Of a DNA stretch of 46,971 nt, positions 32,256 through 43,395 are shown one piece after another. A program made the translations under genes and the position numbers. The DNA lies in NCBI GenBank assembly GCA_030770425.1, contig JASJFT010000279.1, positions 1 to 46,971 on the forward strand, read 5' to 3'. The notes under the pieces were generated by a model. That model was not told the origin of the DNA, did no database searches, and was given only the letters and a program-made list of their open reading frames with translations. The stretch's first letter is position 1, and each line of letters opens with the position of its first letter. Source of the stretch: Darksidea phi. Taxonomy: Eukaryota; Ascomycota; Dothideomycetes; Pleosporales; Lentitheciaceae.

Positions 32256-33785
32256 AGTGTCAGTGTTGTGGTCAGTACTCCTTAATTTACAGAGGTCCGA
32301 TGGAATATCAGGTTCAGCGTGGAGGCAGTGGGTCCACGTATCACTTATTCCGAGCTAATGGTCCGCAGCAATGCTGTGTAACCAATGATAAGGTCGCTCC
32401 TTCACCTGATAGGTGCCGACCTCGTTATGACACGATTATTTGTGTCCATTTGAGTATCCAAGAAAGTTGCCGGGTATGTAGGATGGATTGCAAGATCAGT
32501 TGTAGAGAGGATGGCGGGGCAGGCAGCAAGCGACGAGGCTGTTGCCGTGGCTTTAACGTCACGTGTCAGGCAGATGCGCTTAGTAGTCCACTCAAAAGAG
32601 CAGACCCTTTGAGGTGGTCTTTAAGCGTTGCTCGAAGGATATCGTATAGCCGCGCAGCCTTTCGAGTACTCGATATCTGGCTAGTTCGAATCGCGTTGAT
32701 CGATAGTTCTAGTCTACCTGATTTTTGCGCGTGCTGAGCGCGTTGTTGGGGCGGCATTTCGTGTTGTGTTGAAACAGGCGTCTTGTTTTGGTGGGGTGCG
32801 CAGCTAGCTGGGGTGCACAGCTTGCTGGTGGAACACTTTAACGGGCTGTTCGGTAAAGTCGAGGTTCTGTTGGCGCTTGTGGTGGTACCTGAAATAATAT
32901 AAAGTGAGGTAATTTAAAAACCTTGTTAGCACTTACATGACCCACATCTAACCTCATTAAGCGATCTGGTGCCTCCAGAAGTTTTCACGTAGTCGTCAAC
33001 TTCATCTCGCTCTACCCTGGCCCTAGCCATCTGTCAGCTATCAGTTGTGTACCGAAGAGGATCTCGTATGACTGATCAGCGACTAATGAACTTAGCGTAA
33101 ACTATAACCCCCCAACCCCCCTTGTACGCCTCCAGCTCCTTCCGAAGCTGATATGACGGTAATGTGAACCTCAGTATCGAACAGGCCCTTATGCAACTCG
33201 GATCCATTCAGTCGAGACTCCACATACCTCACCCGCCAATGTAAAATGCAGTGAGCGTCTTTCTTCGAATGTTGGCGGGACCAGGCTGAATGTTTTGTAA
33301 TTACGTCAGAGGCTGCTGTGCACGTATGCGCCTATGGCTTCACCGGATGGGATTCCAAATGTAGCGCATGCAGTCAGCTTCTGCTACCGCCGTGGCGTAC
33401 ATGAACGGTACCCCTACAGCCTGGTCCGAGCTGACCTTCTGCAGTTATTTAGAGAGTTGGGGTGCCGCCAGCCGCTGTGCGGTTTCAACTCGGCCTTCTG
33501 TCCATTCAATGACATTACCGCGACTCCGCTTCAAAGTCGTTCACACCCTTTAGTCGCTCTCTTTCAGGAGTGGGAATTTTATGCCGCTAAACCACCCACT
33601 TCCGACGACGAAAGGGACAAAATCCTCGTGGTAAGCGTCAATTTGAGCTCGTGTTCGCTTCGAAGCTCGCTTCGAAGCGGCTACGACTGCCATATTTCTA
33701 GGGCACTGAGAACAGCACAGGTACTCGACCATCCTACGCACCTAAACACTGGTTCCACGCGTCTAGTTTTACTCAAACTCCACCA
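32256..33785. other. Divergent intergenic region upstream of the NLR-kinase gene
   Basis: About 1.5 kb between the zinc-finger gene and the NLR-like gene. The open frame at 33334-33828 runs into the latter's start in another frame and has no domain, so I do not call it. A doubled TCGCTTCGAAGC motif lies at ~33656-33679. The region should hold both promoters. I see no transposase or RNA gene. Confidence 0.4.
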
Positions 33786-36700
33786 ATGGAAACCTCCAAC
33801 TTCAAGACAGCGTTGGAAAACCGAATGAATAATGCTAAACGTCAAAACGGGTTGGAACACCGAGGAGCCTTTGTCACCAACGAATTTCTGACTGCCCTCT
33901 TCACCAAGGAAAATCTCTTCAGCCATATCGGAGAACATGTGCAAATAGGGAAATTTGAATTTGAAGTTCGTTCCAAGCTGGTGGAAGCAATCTACAACAA
34001 CGGCCGGAGGCTCTACGCCATACTTGTACTCCTAGACAAGGCATGGCGCATCAGAAACCTCCTTCTCTCGAATGACCCCGTGGATGATAGGATACTGTTT
34101 GGCAAAGACGGAGAGCAATATCCATCATATTGTACTGTGGAGACTTTGCACCAAATACCCGACCTCTCCGATATTGCAGAGGATTTCTACAAAAAGCAAT
34201 GGCACTTTCCTCCACTTCTCTCTGCTAAGGAGATCCGGACTTTTCCGGCCAATCTCTTTATGTTTCCTTTTCTTACCATACGCAATGACCCCATCGGGCA
34301 CGGCGGGCAAGGTGCTGTCATGGAGGCTGAAATAGCCAACGGTTATTTGCTGTATCCAGGAGGGCAAGAGGTGGTAAGTTATCTACAACGGCAAGATGGT
34401 CCATTTCATTGGTTCTAATGTCTTTAAGGAGTCAAAAATAGCGTACAAAAGAATTGTCAAGATGGACGACAGTAAGGAATGGCACAGGCTCGCAGACCAA
34501 GTAAAAACGCTTTGGACCCGTCAACACTCCAATGTCACCCCATTACTGGCTAGCTTCATCGCTGGACTGGAAAAGCCGCAAAACCCAGACTTTCCCCAGG
34601 AGTGCTTGTTCATGATATCGCCACTGGCGGAAATGGATATGGAGAAATGGATGAAGGGTGGAGACCATGAAACAAGTTTACCCACTTACTTCACTAGCCT
34701 CAAAACCGACGGGCGTCGCTACCATATATACAACAAGGCCATGCTAGGTCTTATATCTGGGCTTACGTTCATCCACCGAGAGATTGACGGCATCGTCGGA
34801 TATCACCGTGACCTCAAGCCGAAAAATATCCTCCTCTTTGCGAGGCCTTCATGGACGTGGAAAATTTGCGATTTCGGCTGCGCGGATCTCAAGCCGGCGT
34901 GTGATACGGGCACTTCGAACCCTATGACGACGTCGTATTGGGCTCCCCCTGAGTTCTTTCAAGGTAGCTCTAAAACTAAGAGTCAGACGCACGGGCGATC
35001 CCATGATATCTATTCCATGGGTTGCGTCTTTCTCTTGCTCGCCACAATCATACAATTCGGCTGGAAACCTGAAGGGCTGCAGGAGTTCGAAAGGCGACGA
35101 GCTGGAAAAGACGGGGAGGAACCGTATGGGCATAATGATAAGAGCGCATTCTACAACAACAAGAGTGCCGTTGAACAATGGATTCAACAGCTTAAAACAA
35201 AGGCCGCACGAGAGCAGGATAGGAGAGTTCTAGAGATCATTGCAGAGATGCTGTTGCCGCGCGAGGAGCGCATATCAGCCTGGGAGACGGAGGTTTACCT
35301 GTACGAAGCCGTTGATACAGCACGACCGGAACACCAAGTACTTGAGAAGATGAAAGACGTCATTCAGGAATCAAGGGATGTGGACCCCCAGATGAAGAAA
35401 AACCTGGTGATGAGGGCGAAGAAATGGGGACGCAGCAATGATTTCTTTGCTGTGCTAAAGAGGAAGAGATGGTATGATCATCCTCCGCAAACTACCACGA
35501 AGCTCAAGGAACGGACCAAGGATGTTCGGAAGACAGATGGCCCTTACTCGACGCTTCCGCCTGTGCCCAATTCCGAAGATGAGCCCCTGTTTGGATACCA
35601 GGGTTATTTCGATCGGATATCTCAGGTCTTCGGGATGACAGATACCGTAGCACTTTCGGGGTTAGGTGGCATCGGGTATGTATGATCTACAATTAGCATA
35701 CGATCAGCCACGAGTTCCTGCTAATTTGATATGTGTAGCAAGTCGCGAATGGCTTTGTATTATGCATCTCAGTTTCCGCACAGGGAATTGGAAGTTAAGA
35801 AGCATGCATTTTGGGTCTCTGGTCGCACTCTTGCGCAATTTCGATACTCCTATCAGAAAATAGCGCAGAAAATAAAGGTTCCATATGATTTGCGTATTAA
35901 TGGAGATAAGATGGTGTGGCATGTAAAGCAATGGCTAGAGGACAGGGTGAACGGGCAATGGATACTAGTAGTGGATGGGCTTGACATTACCTCTGAAGCG
36001 GCGAAGATACGGAAATACCTTCCCAAGCAAGGCTGTGGGCAAATCATAATCACAACACGGAACCGCGGCTTGGTTGACGGCCTCGTAAGCTATCACAAAG
36101 ACGCCTGCGTCGAAATGGATATACCGGACGATGCAGATCTCCTGTGCATCTATCAACATTACATCGACAAGACCATATTCAACCGGGCCAAGGAAGATAC
36201 ACAGGATCTATTGAGCCGCTTGCGTCTGCCAAAACTCATCATAGACGCCGCAAAGTACATGAATGCCCGGAGAATACCACCTCGCGAAGTTCTAGAAGAT
36301 ATTAGAAAGCATGGGTTCTCGGCGGTGGAGACATTCAGCACCGATCTTGCTAAATATCTCCTACAGCCCATTATCACTCGTTCTCTGGAAGAGAGGTGCC
36401 CTGAAATCGAGCGGCTATCCCAGTTCGCCTTCTTCGACTCCGGCGGGATAGACCTCGATCTTGCCAGAATCGAGATCAATCAAACTGAGCATGAGAATCA
36501 TCGCGACACGATCGTCACGCTGGAGAACTGCTATCTTATCCGTAAAGGAGAGCACGCTGCCGACGTGTTGTATGTTATCGACGGAACCGTTCGATCCGCG
36601 GTCCTCGCGTGGATCAAAAGGAAAGAAGGCGAAGTTGGGCTCCTGAAGCGATATAACAAAACTCTTTCAATGATGTATAGATACTACGCCAAGAAGAAGG

Positions 36701-39700
36701 ACAACATTAAGAAAAGAAGGTCTAAACACGCGGACGTTGCTGGCGCTGTTTTCGAGCTCAAGCGTCGACTCATGCCACACTTCGAGCGCTTCTTATCTTT
36801 CATCGACAACAACTTGGAGGTCGACTTCAACCTTAGTGACAGGGCTGTTCAAGCAATTACTCTATTTTCGGGGGTTCTTATGGACCAGGATTTCCATGAC
36901 AAAGCAATCCAGGTCCTGGAATTCGCCAAGTCGCATTACCCGAATGGAGCAGAGGCACAAGAGGACCAAACCCAAAGGACTCATAATATACGGTTCGCGC
37001 TCACCCGTCAACTGGTCAAAACATATCTTGCCTACGCACCGGATGAGTTGTATTTGAATGAGGCAGAAACGCTCCTGAAAAACGAGCTAAACATTTGGGA
37101 GCATCCGGACAGAATGACACATGCGTGGGCAGGCAAATCCGTCCGCACATGGGAACTCCTCCTGGATCTCGTCCGTGTATATTGGGAATCGAGTCAGTGG
37201 AACGCAGCGTGGGAGAAGCTGAGCCTCCTGTCCAACATTAAGGTCCGTATGAGGAACAACGAACCGGTCCTTCCTAAGCATAAAGACGAGAAGCTAGATC
37301 TGGGAAAGGGAGCCGCCAACGGCGCTCGGAAAGAGCAAGAGGCACGACTGGGGCAGCTACGAAGACTAGCCATCCAAGTGAACAAGGAAGAAGGCCTCTT
37401 CTATCTCGCACGCGCCCGAGAACTCGAGGCCCAAAACAGTCTGGAAGCCACGAAACGGTCGCGGCTGGCGGCACGCGACGTCTTGCGCACAGCTCAATCA
37501 GCGCTATGCCGCTGGTTCCCCCAAGCCGAGGACAAACTGCTGGAAGAAGTAACGCTCGGCATCGCTGATGTAGACACCAAACTCGGAGCTCCAGGCACGC
37601 TGGCCAGCATGGCCAGTCTGGCGTCGGCGTACCGGGGTCAAGGACAATGGAAGGAAACCGAAGGCCTGGACCTGTCGGCGAACGACGTGACCTCGAGGCG
37701 CGAGCAGTATCTTCTCAGTGCACACTCGAATATGGATAACGCTGGAGCCAGTTCTCAGCAAGGTCAAATAAATGATGATCGTCTTTCACGGGAGGCTCCA
37801 CCAAGCCTTCCCGGTGTAGCAGCTCTCGTCAATTCAAGATATCAAAGTTCCAACACAGTCGACAAACGAAAAGCAGACGTCCCGACCACGGAAGAAGTAG
37901 TGAAAGCAGGCGCGGGGATTTACGAGAGTGGTCAGGAAGTGGTTAGATTGCTTGACCGACGAGGAGCAGACGCTCCAATCACTGAAGACATGGTGAATAC
38001 GGCCGCAGGGAATGGAGAGAGTGGCAAGGAAGTGACGATTCTCTTCGAAAACGGACCAGAAACCAGGACCATAGAGGAGAGCGCGGCAAGTAGGGTTATG
38101 TTGTTGAAAAGAAATCGCCGTTCGGACCGAGCAGTGTCGAGCGTTTTTGCATCAGAGCAACAAGAAATAACTAAAGCAACCTCATTCTCAGACTACCACG
38201 CTCTTTTGGAAGGCCAGGCTCATCAAAACGCTCACGATTCGAAGTCGTCCTCCCAGCAACATGAAGAAGACGTTGATGATTCAATGTCCGCTGATACGGT
38301 CGAGATGACCCCAGAAGAGGATTCGGAAGTTATTCTGAATTTCGCGGATGCCCTATACGATAGAATTCGTGATCTTGAATCATTTTTCAATGGGTCCAAT
38401 ACGCTTTTTAATGCGCTGCTTGAGACGAAAATCAAGAAATTCTCTAAATCAGTCAAGAGAGACAATCCAAAGGGTACCATTGAATTGAAACAGAAAAGGA
38501 AAGTCGTCAAAGCGATCCATCGCCTCCGTCTACACATCTCGACTGAGCTTGAGAAGAGGATTAGCAAGAACATTGACACACAAGAGCAATATTCACATGA
38601 CAGCGGTCCAGAAGAGTTTTCGGAGAGACCACTTCCTGGAGTGGACATTCAAAAGGAGACGCTGGAACAAAGGGTCCAAAGGCTTTACCATGACAACAAT
38701 GAAAATATCCAGGAAGCCTTGTATCAGGGGAGTTACGACCGTGACGAGGGTTCAGAAAGTTCAGACTCCCACTCTTCGCTACCTGACACGAGGCCTGATT
38801 CCTGGATCCTCCATGGATACTTCAGAGAGCACCCCGCTTTCGATGACCTAATATTAGATATGAGACGATTGATAAGGCACTTCCGCATCAACACCCTAGA
38901 CCATATACAGCATAGCGTCTCTCAAGTTGAGAGCATTGAATCAAATTCGGCAAATAATCTGCATCGAAAGGTCGAGGTGTGCTTTCACGCAGATTGGGAC
39001 CTTCTTCGCTTCCTTAAAGAGCGTCAAAGTCATGGATTGAGCGATGAATTGGGCAGTGTCCTCACGATTACGGGTAACAGTCAGGAGGCACAGCTGAATA
39101 CAGTTGCTCAATTTATCCGCCAGACGTGGAAGACACAATTTGATGCTCTTTTGCCCGCGCTTCACAACGAAATTTCAGGTCAAAATGGTAAGAATATCCG
39201 TCCCACTTCTTTGCGTCCCCCATATTGTTCTAGACCCCTAATTCATTATTGGTAGTTCCCCAGCCTGATGCTGAATCCTCAGCCACGAAAATCACTTTGG
39301 AGAAAGGAAGGGTCTCGGCACTAGTTGTAGGGTCAAAAGAATTCGTAGTGGCCGTGGCCCAGCAGGTGGCTTGGTTAGGCGCTACCTGCAGACCGAGCGA
39401 ACACCAATCGCTGTCTGTCACACGACGACATCCGTATTACTGTGACACTCTCTGGGAGCAAGATCAGTCTTCACCAAATACATTCAGGATCTCATATGAT
39501 GTGGTCCCACTCGACCAGGATGAGCTTTCACCGTCCTGGACATTTCTCATCGATGGCGCGTGCATTGCTACCGGTTATCCAATCGGAGAACGCTCGGGAT
39601 ATGAGATCGGGCTGCAACTGCCTGTGGAATTCTTGGAGGCTGAAGAGCGAGCCACGGAGAAACTATTTTTTCGACATAATCCCGCTGGTTTCACGACAAA

Positions 39701-41675
39701 GTGTTTCATAGCTGGTGGGATAAGCTATGACCTTGACAAAATGCTCCAGAGCTTGGGGCAGCCGAGGACATTAGCAACTTTGGAGAATGTACTGAAGAAC
39801 AGTTTCCACTGCGAAACGATGCCAAGGATATATACCGATGATGATTCAGGATTACAACCTTCTCGAAACTCACAAGGATATCCGTTCCATGAGGTTAGTC
39901 AAACCGATAGCTTTCCACGAAATTTGTTGACTGGATTTATAGGCCCTATTGGCGGCTTTATTTGCTTGCTTGCTGCTCATCGCGAGCATGAGTTTTTGCC
40001 CCGACATATTTACTCCCGCCGAGGTTCTAAATGTTGGTGTGTTTCCTACTTCGGCCATTTTTCTGGTCTCTCTCACATTTCCGCTATTCTTCGCCCCAGG
40101 CAACCGTATGAAGATGACAAGGCTTCTGCAACATTTTCGCCGGATTTGGACCTCCTATCCTAATTTTGACAAGTCAAATGAGAGGGAACTTGGCCCGGGA
40201 TGTAGTCGTGTCGGCTGGACATGCGTAAGTGTTTCCTGATGCGGTTTGCAAATGATTTTGACTTTTATGCAGTGCTAATGGTATCAGACATGTGGCGAAG
40301 AATTCAACCAAGACTTTTCTGCGAGAGAGGGTCTAGACGCAATCGACGTCTATTCAAATTTTGCCATTGCCGGCTATCGAGTTATTCTACAGGCATCTAA
40401 CGCGCCAGATCCGGAAAGTGGTCGCACATTTCAACAAACTTACCAAGCTCCAATAAATGAATCTTCACATCTCGGCCACAGGTCAGCACCCGTAAACGAA
40501 GGGCATAACGAAGCTGCAGATGATGCTGCCGTACCAAACAATGTTAGCGACCCAAATCTGCTTCCCCTATCGGATACACACGGGCAAGATTCTGCTATGA
40601 CAGATGATGCCGATGACTCTAGGCCAACACTATCAATGGATTCCCCTGGGCAACGAGTATCAAAATGGGTCCTCTTCTGTTTCGACTATGACGAATTTGC
40701 CCACAGAGCCGAACATGTTCCTTTCAAGGACTTAGTAAATGATGATAGACTGCTCAAAGAATTATGTCGGAGATATCACGCGCAAAAAGTGGCCCGGTGG
40801 ATAAACTGGTTCCAATCTAACCCATTCTTCGCATACCTTGTTACGCGATTCGAAAAAAGAGAAGTCAAGGCTATTTCATTTGCACGAGTAAGTCGAATCG
40901 GTCTGCTGGAGATAAAGTATCTCTGACACCACTAATCTACATTCAGTTTCGGCTTTGTACTGTCCTTTCAGGACTTGAACCGATGCCACTGATGCAAGAG
41001 GCATGGGATTCACCTGATGGCTGCCGACAGATGTGTTACAGTGGGTGGGAGCCACAGCCGATGTGCAAACGCCCGAATATTCCGGACCGCTGGTTACTTC
41101 ATGTGTGGAAACACTCAGAGAGACGCTATCTTCAATGGCTCGAATCATGCAAACTAGCTGTAAGGAATACCTTGAATCACTCTAGGACTTCCCTTCAGCA
41201 GACATGGTCGCCTCATTTCAAGAAGCTGCGGGAGGGAGTTGAGGCGTTTTGGAGGCCCCAATCTCAACTGAGCAATGCGTCCCTCGAGACTGGTCTTTCA
41301 GCATCTAATCCCCGCAACCAAGCTGTGCTGGAGCCGCAGAATAACAACAATCAGCCATGTAGTGATCCACTTACCCTTTTGACATCCCAAGGCATAGAGA
41401 ATAAGAAGAGTTACGTACTCCTAAAGATACCGAAGAAAGTGAGAGATGAAATGGAGCCTGGTAACGGAGATGATGCACCTTGCGGCTGGGGTTTGTATGT
41501 GGAAGAGGAGAGAAGGTCGAAGGGAGCTGCAGTACTTCCCTTCATCATGGTTGTAATGTTGATGTTTATTGGTGGGCTGGCGTATTCAGTAGCCACGAAG
41601 AGCTGGGACTTCGGGAGCATGTTCATTGCTGCATGTACTCTAGTGTTCATGTATTTCTCTTCCGTACTTCAGTAA
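33786..41675 (+). CDS. NLR-like protein: kinase, NB-ARC, repeats, membrane C-terminus
   Basis: Seven exons (33786-34373, 34429-35675, 35739-39187, 39256-39893, 39943-40224, 40288-40887, 40947-41675) give 2,510 residues in one frame; every intron is GT-AG and 49-68 bases. Residues ~165-465 are a Ser/Thr kinase: IGHGGQGAV glycine loop at ~169, Lys203 in IAYKRI, HRDLKPKN at 322-329, DFG at 344-346, APPE at 368-371. The NB-ARC part has P-loop GLGGIGKS at ~607-614, ILVVD Walker B at 687-691 and IIITTRNR near 716. A TPR-like unit is at ~1,228 and degenerate TEEVV/AAGN repeats at ~1,300-1,405. Two hydrophobic segments at ~1,975-2,026 and two in the last 50 residues suggest membrane anchoring. By analogy to STAND proteins it could sense a ligand or non-self and signal through the kinase. 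It may be two genes, split near 39200. Confidence 0.75.
37860..38115 (+). repeat. Degenerate ~32-residue repeats coded in the NLR-like gene
   Basis: Three units in the protein start with a TxE(E/D) motif: VPTTEEVVKAGAGIYESGQE, then APITEDMVNTAAGNGESGKE, then TRTIEESAASRVMLL. The first two each continue with a leucine-rich VxxLLDRRGAD-like stretch. Similar TEEVVxAAAGN units occur in long near-identical arrays in some fungal NLR proteins; here they have drifted. Confidence 0.6.
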
Positions 41676-42076
41676 AGCTAGGGATACTATATCCATCTTC
41701 AGCAGCATCCTGGTAGAAAATTGAGGAGCTGTGGTTGTAGAATTTCTTCCAGAGGCCCTCCGCCAACTGCTGACCTCTAGTGATTACACGTTGCTTATGC
41801 TGCTTGGCCTTAACCAAATGGAGCAGTGCGCCAGGGAATGCTTCTTCGCACGTGTCGCTTCTGTTAATGAAATCGACATTTCTCTTTCTGAATAATGTGT
41901 TCCACAAGCGAGCGGCCAATACAAGCGAGCGGCCAATACAAGCGAGCGGCCAACCTCATCAACTTTTCGCGCACAAAAAGCCACGTAGATCAACAACGCA
42001 TCAGAATTCTATCAAAATAATACTAGTAATAGATCAAGTAGTATATACAGTACGCTTCTTACACTTTCGTGAACAG
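41676..42076. other. 3' flank of the NLR-like gene
   Basis: About 400 bases, with a 17-base tandem repeat in the middle and AT-rich sequence at 41995-42050. No gene. The small open frames here are without domains. Confidence 0.4.
41904..41954. repeat. 17-base tandem repeat, three units
   Basis: The unit ACAAGCGAGCGGCCAAT stands at 41904-41920 and 41921-41937, and a third at 41938-41954 ends C in place of T. Near-perfect identity points to recent expansion. Confidence 0.9.
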
Positions 42077-42516
42077 TGCATTACAAAATCGCCTTCCGCT
42101 AACCCCACATGTTAGCCATACCGCGCTATACTGGACTGTACAATCGCCCGCTCTCAGCTGAACCGTCGCGGCGACTGAAATATGGCCGCCTTTTATATAG
42201 GATAAAGTTAGTAGAAGAGAGTAGAGAAAGCTAGATCTAATAGAGTCTATAGACTATAAGAGAAAGGTCCCTTCCGTCTATTATTAGTTTAAACAAGAGG
42301 TAAGGGAGTACTTAGGGTTCCTAGATCAGGAGTACTAAGATTTTACAAAACGATCGTAAATTACTAAGTATAGTACTCTTACAACGGTATCGATTCTACT
42401 ATAAAAGAGGACGGCCTTTACCTCTACTACGATAGTTATTAGTACTAACTCGGCTAGAACTATAGTCCCATCTTGCTGCAATGGCCCTGCTTACACCCTT
42501 CACATAGATCGCTCCT
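42077..42516. repeat. Direct repeat, copy 2 (RIP-mutated)
   Basis: Second copy of 31171-31610, 10.9 kb away. By eye there are about 60 differences; about 27 of them are CpA to TpA or TpG to TpA relative to copy 1, the classic dinucleotide bias of repeat-induced point mutation, and only one clear A-to-G change goes the other way. The final ~52 bases, which encode the last codons of the zinc-finger gene on the minus strand, are identical in both copies although they hold several CpA/TpG sites. No open frame of use remains. Confidence 0.85.
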
Positions 42517-42870
42517 ACTTCTACCGGAGGACTCCTAGATTATTATCGGCCTAGCTACGGTTACGTGCTGGACCCTATATAGTCCTACGTCCTACCATCA
42601 CGTCTCCTTAAGGATTCGTCTCATCTCTATCCGAATACAACCCTTTTGCTGCCTCAGCGTTTCTGTGCCTGCCTGCCTACACGTGCCTCACGGAATCTTA
42701 GAAGATTATCGCGGTCAGGATACGTAATACGTTCTTCGTAGATAAGAACGAAAGATATATTACAGACTAAGATCTTAAAGAGTACGCTTCGCTCGCATGT
42801 ATATACCGATAATATCTTATAAGTTCATACGCCTCTACCTCCCGTAAACATTGGTTTAAACTCCTGTAGC
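42517..42870. mobile_element. Probable RIP-degraded retroelement fragment
   Basis: Directly after repeat copy 2 the sequence changes to TpA-rich, CpA-poor DNA, for example CCTATATAGTCCTACG and AAGATATATTACAGACTAAG, with short CG-rich islands. That composition, lack of open frames and placement at a repeat edge suggest a long-terminal-repeat or other transposon remnant. No reverse transcriptase, integrase or clear terminal TG/CA pair is seen, so the call is weak and the ends are approximate. Confidence 0.4.
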
Positions 42871-43098
42871 ATTACACTTGCAGCCGAGCATAAGCAATAT
42901 CAAGAAGTATTGTCTTTCGATCTTCCCGATGATTCTTTGCCTTATTAGCAACGGAGAGGAATTCCATTGGAATGGACTTACATGGGTCCATAGCCAGGGA
43001 GAGTTTAGACTTCATCTTCAACCGGAGCCGTCGAAGGCCCCGATACTCACTCCTCTTCGATGGGTTCCGATCGAACTGCAGTACGTCAGATGATACCA

Positions 43099-43395
43099 TC
43101 AATATTCAAGAACGGCATTCGGACCAGGAGATTCGATGATGTCCTCCAATACAACAGACTCTCGCTCCCCCGCATTATCTTCAACGGGCGTTGGAGTATC
43201 GTTTGACTCACGGACCTGAAGACGGAGGCGAAGATAAGTGATGACCAGAGTAGCTGCAGCAAGTGACACTGTTACAGCACTGAGCGCGAGTGACCCAAAT
43301 CTTGACGTCTGGTCATTCGTTCGGATATCGAAAGGTAGTTGAGAAGGCTCAGGATCGAGAGGGACAGTGGAGTTGAGGAATGAAAGTGTGGGCAT
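43099..43395 (-). CDS. Small one-pass membrane protein, unknown function
   Basis: 98 residues from the chosen start, MPTLSFLNSTVPLDPEPSQL; the frame stays open up to 43566, but the longer N-terminus is basic, repetitive (MEADLMEAGYPSR) and less protein-like. One membrane segment is clear at ~35-56: SLALSAVTVSLAAATLVITY, followed by basic LRLRLQVR and an acidic tail ending NAVLEY. The orientation is probably N-terminus out. I do not know the family with certainty. It is divergent from the three-finger C2H2 gene, and a GC-rich tandem array lies between. Confidence 0.55.
   Translation of the reverse strand: MPTLSFLNSTVPLDPEPSQLPFDIRTNDQTSRFGSLALSAVTVSLAAATLVITYLRLRLQVRESNDTPTPVEDNAGERESVVLEDIIESPGPNAVLEY

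Noticed and set aside
33334..33828. 164-codon frame as N-terminal extension of the NLR-like gene
   Set aside because: It is in another frame, overlaps the chosen start, and no good donor/acceptor pair links it.
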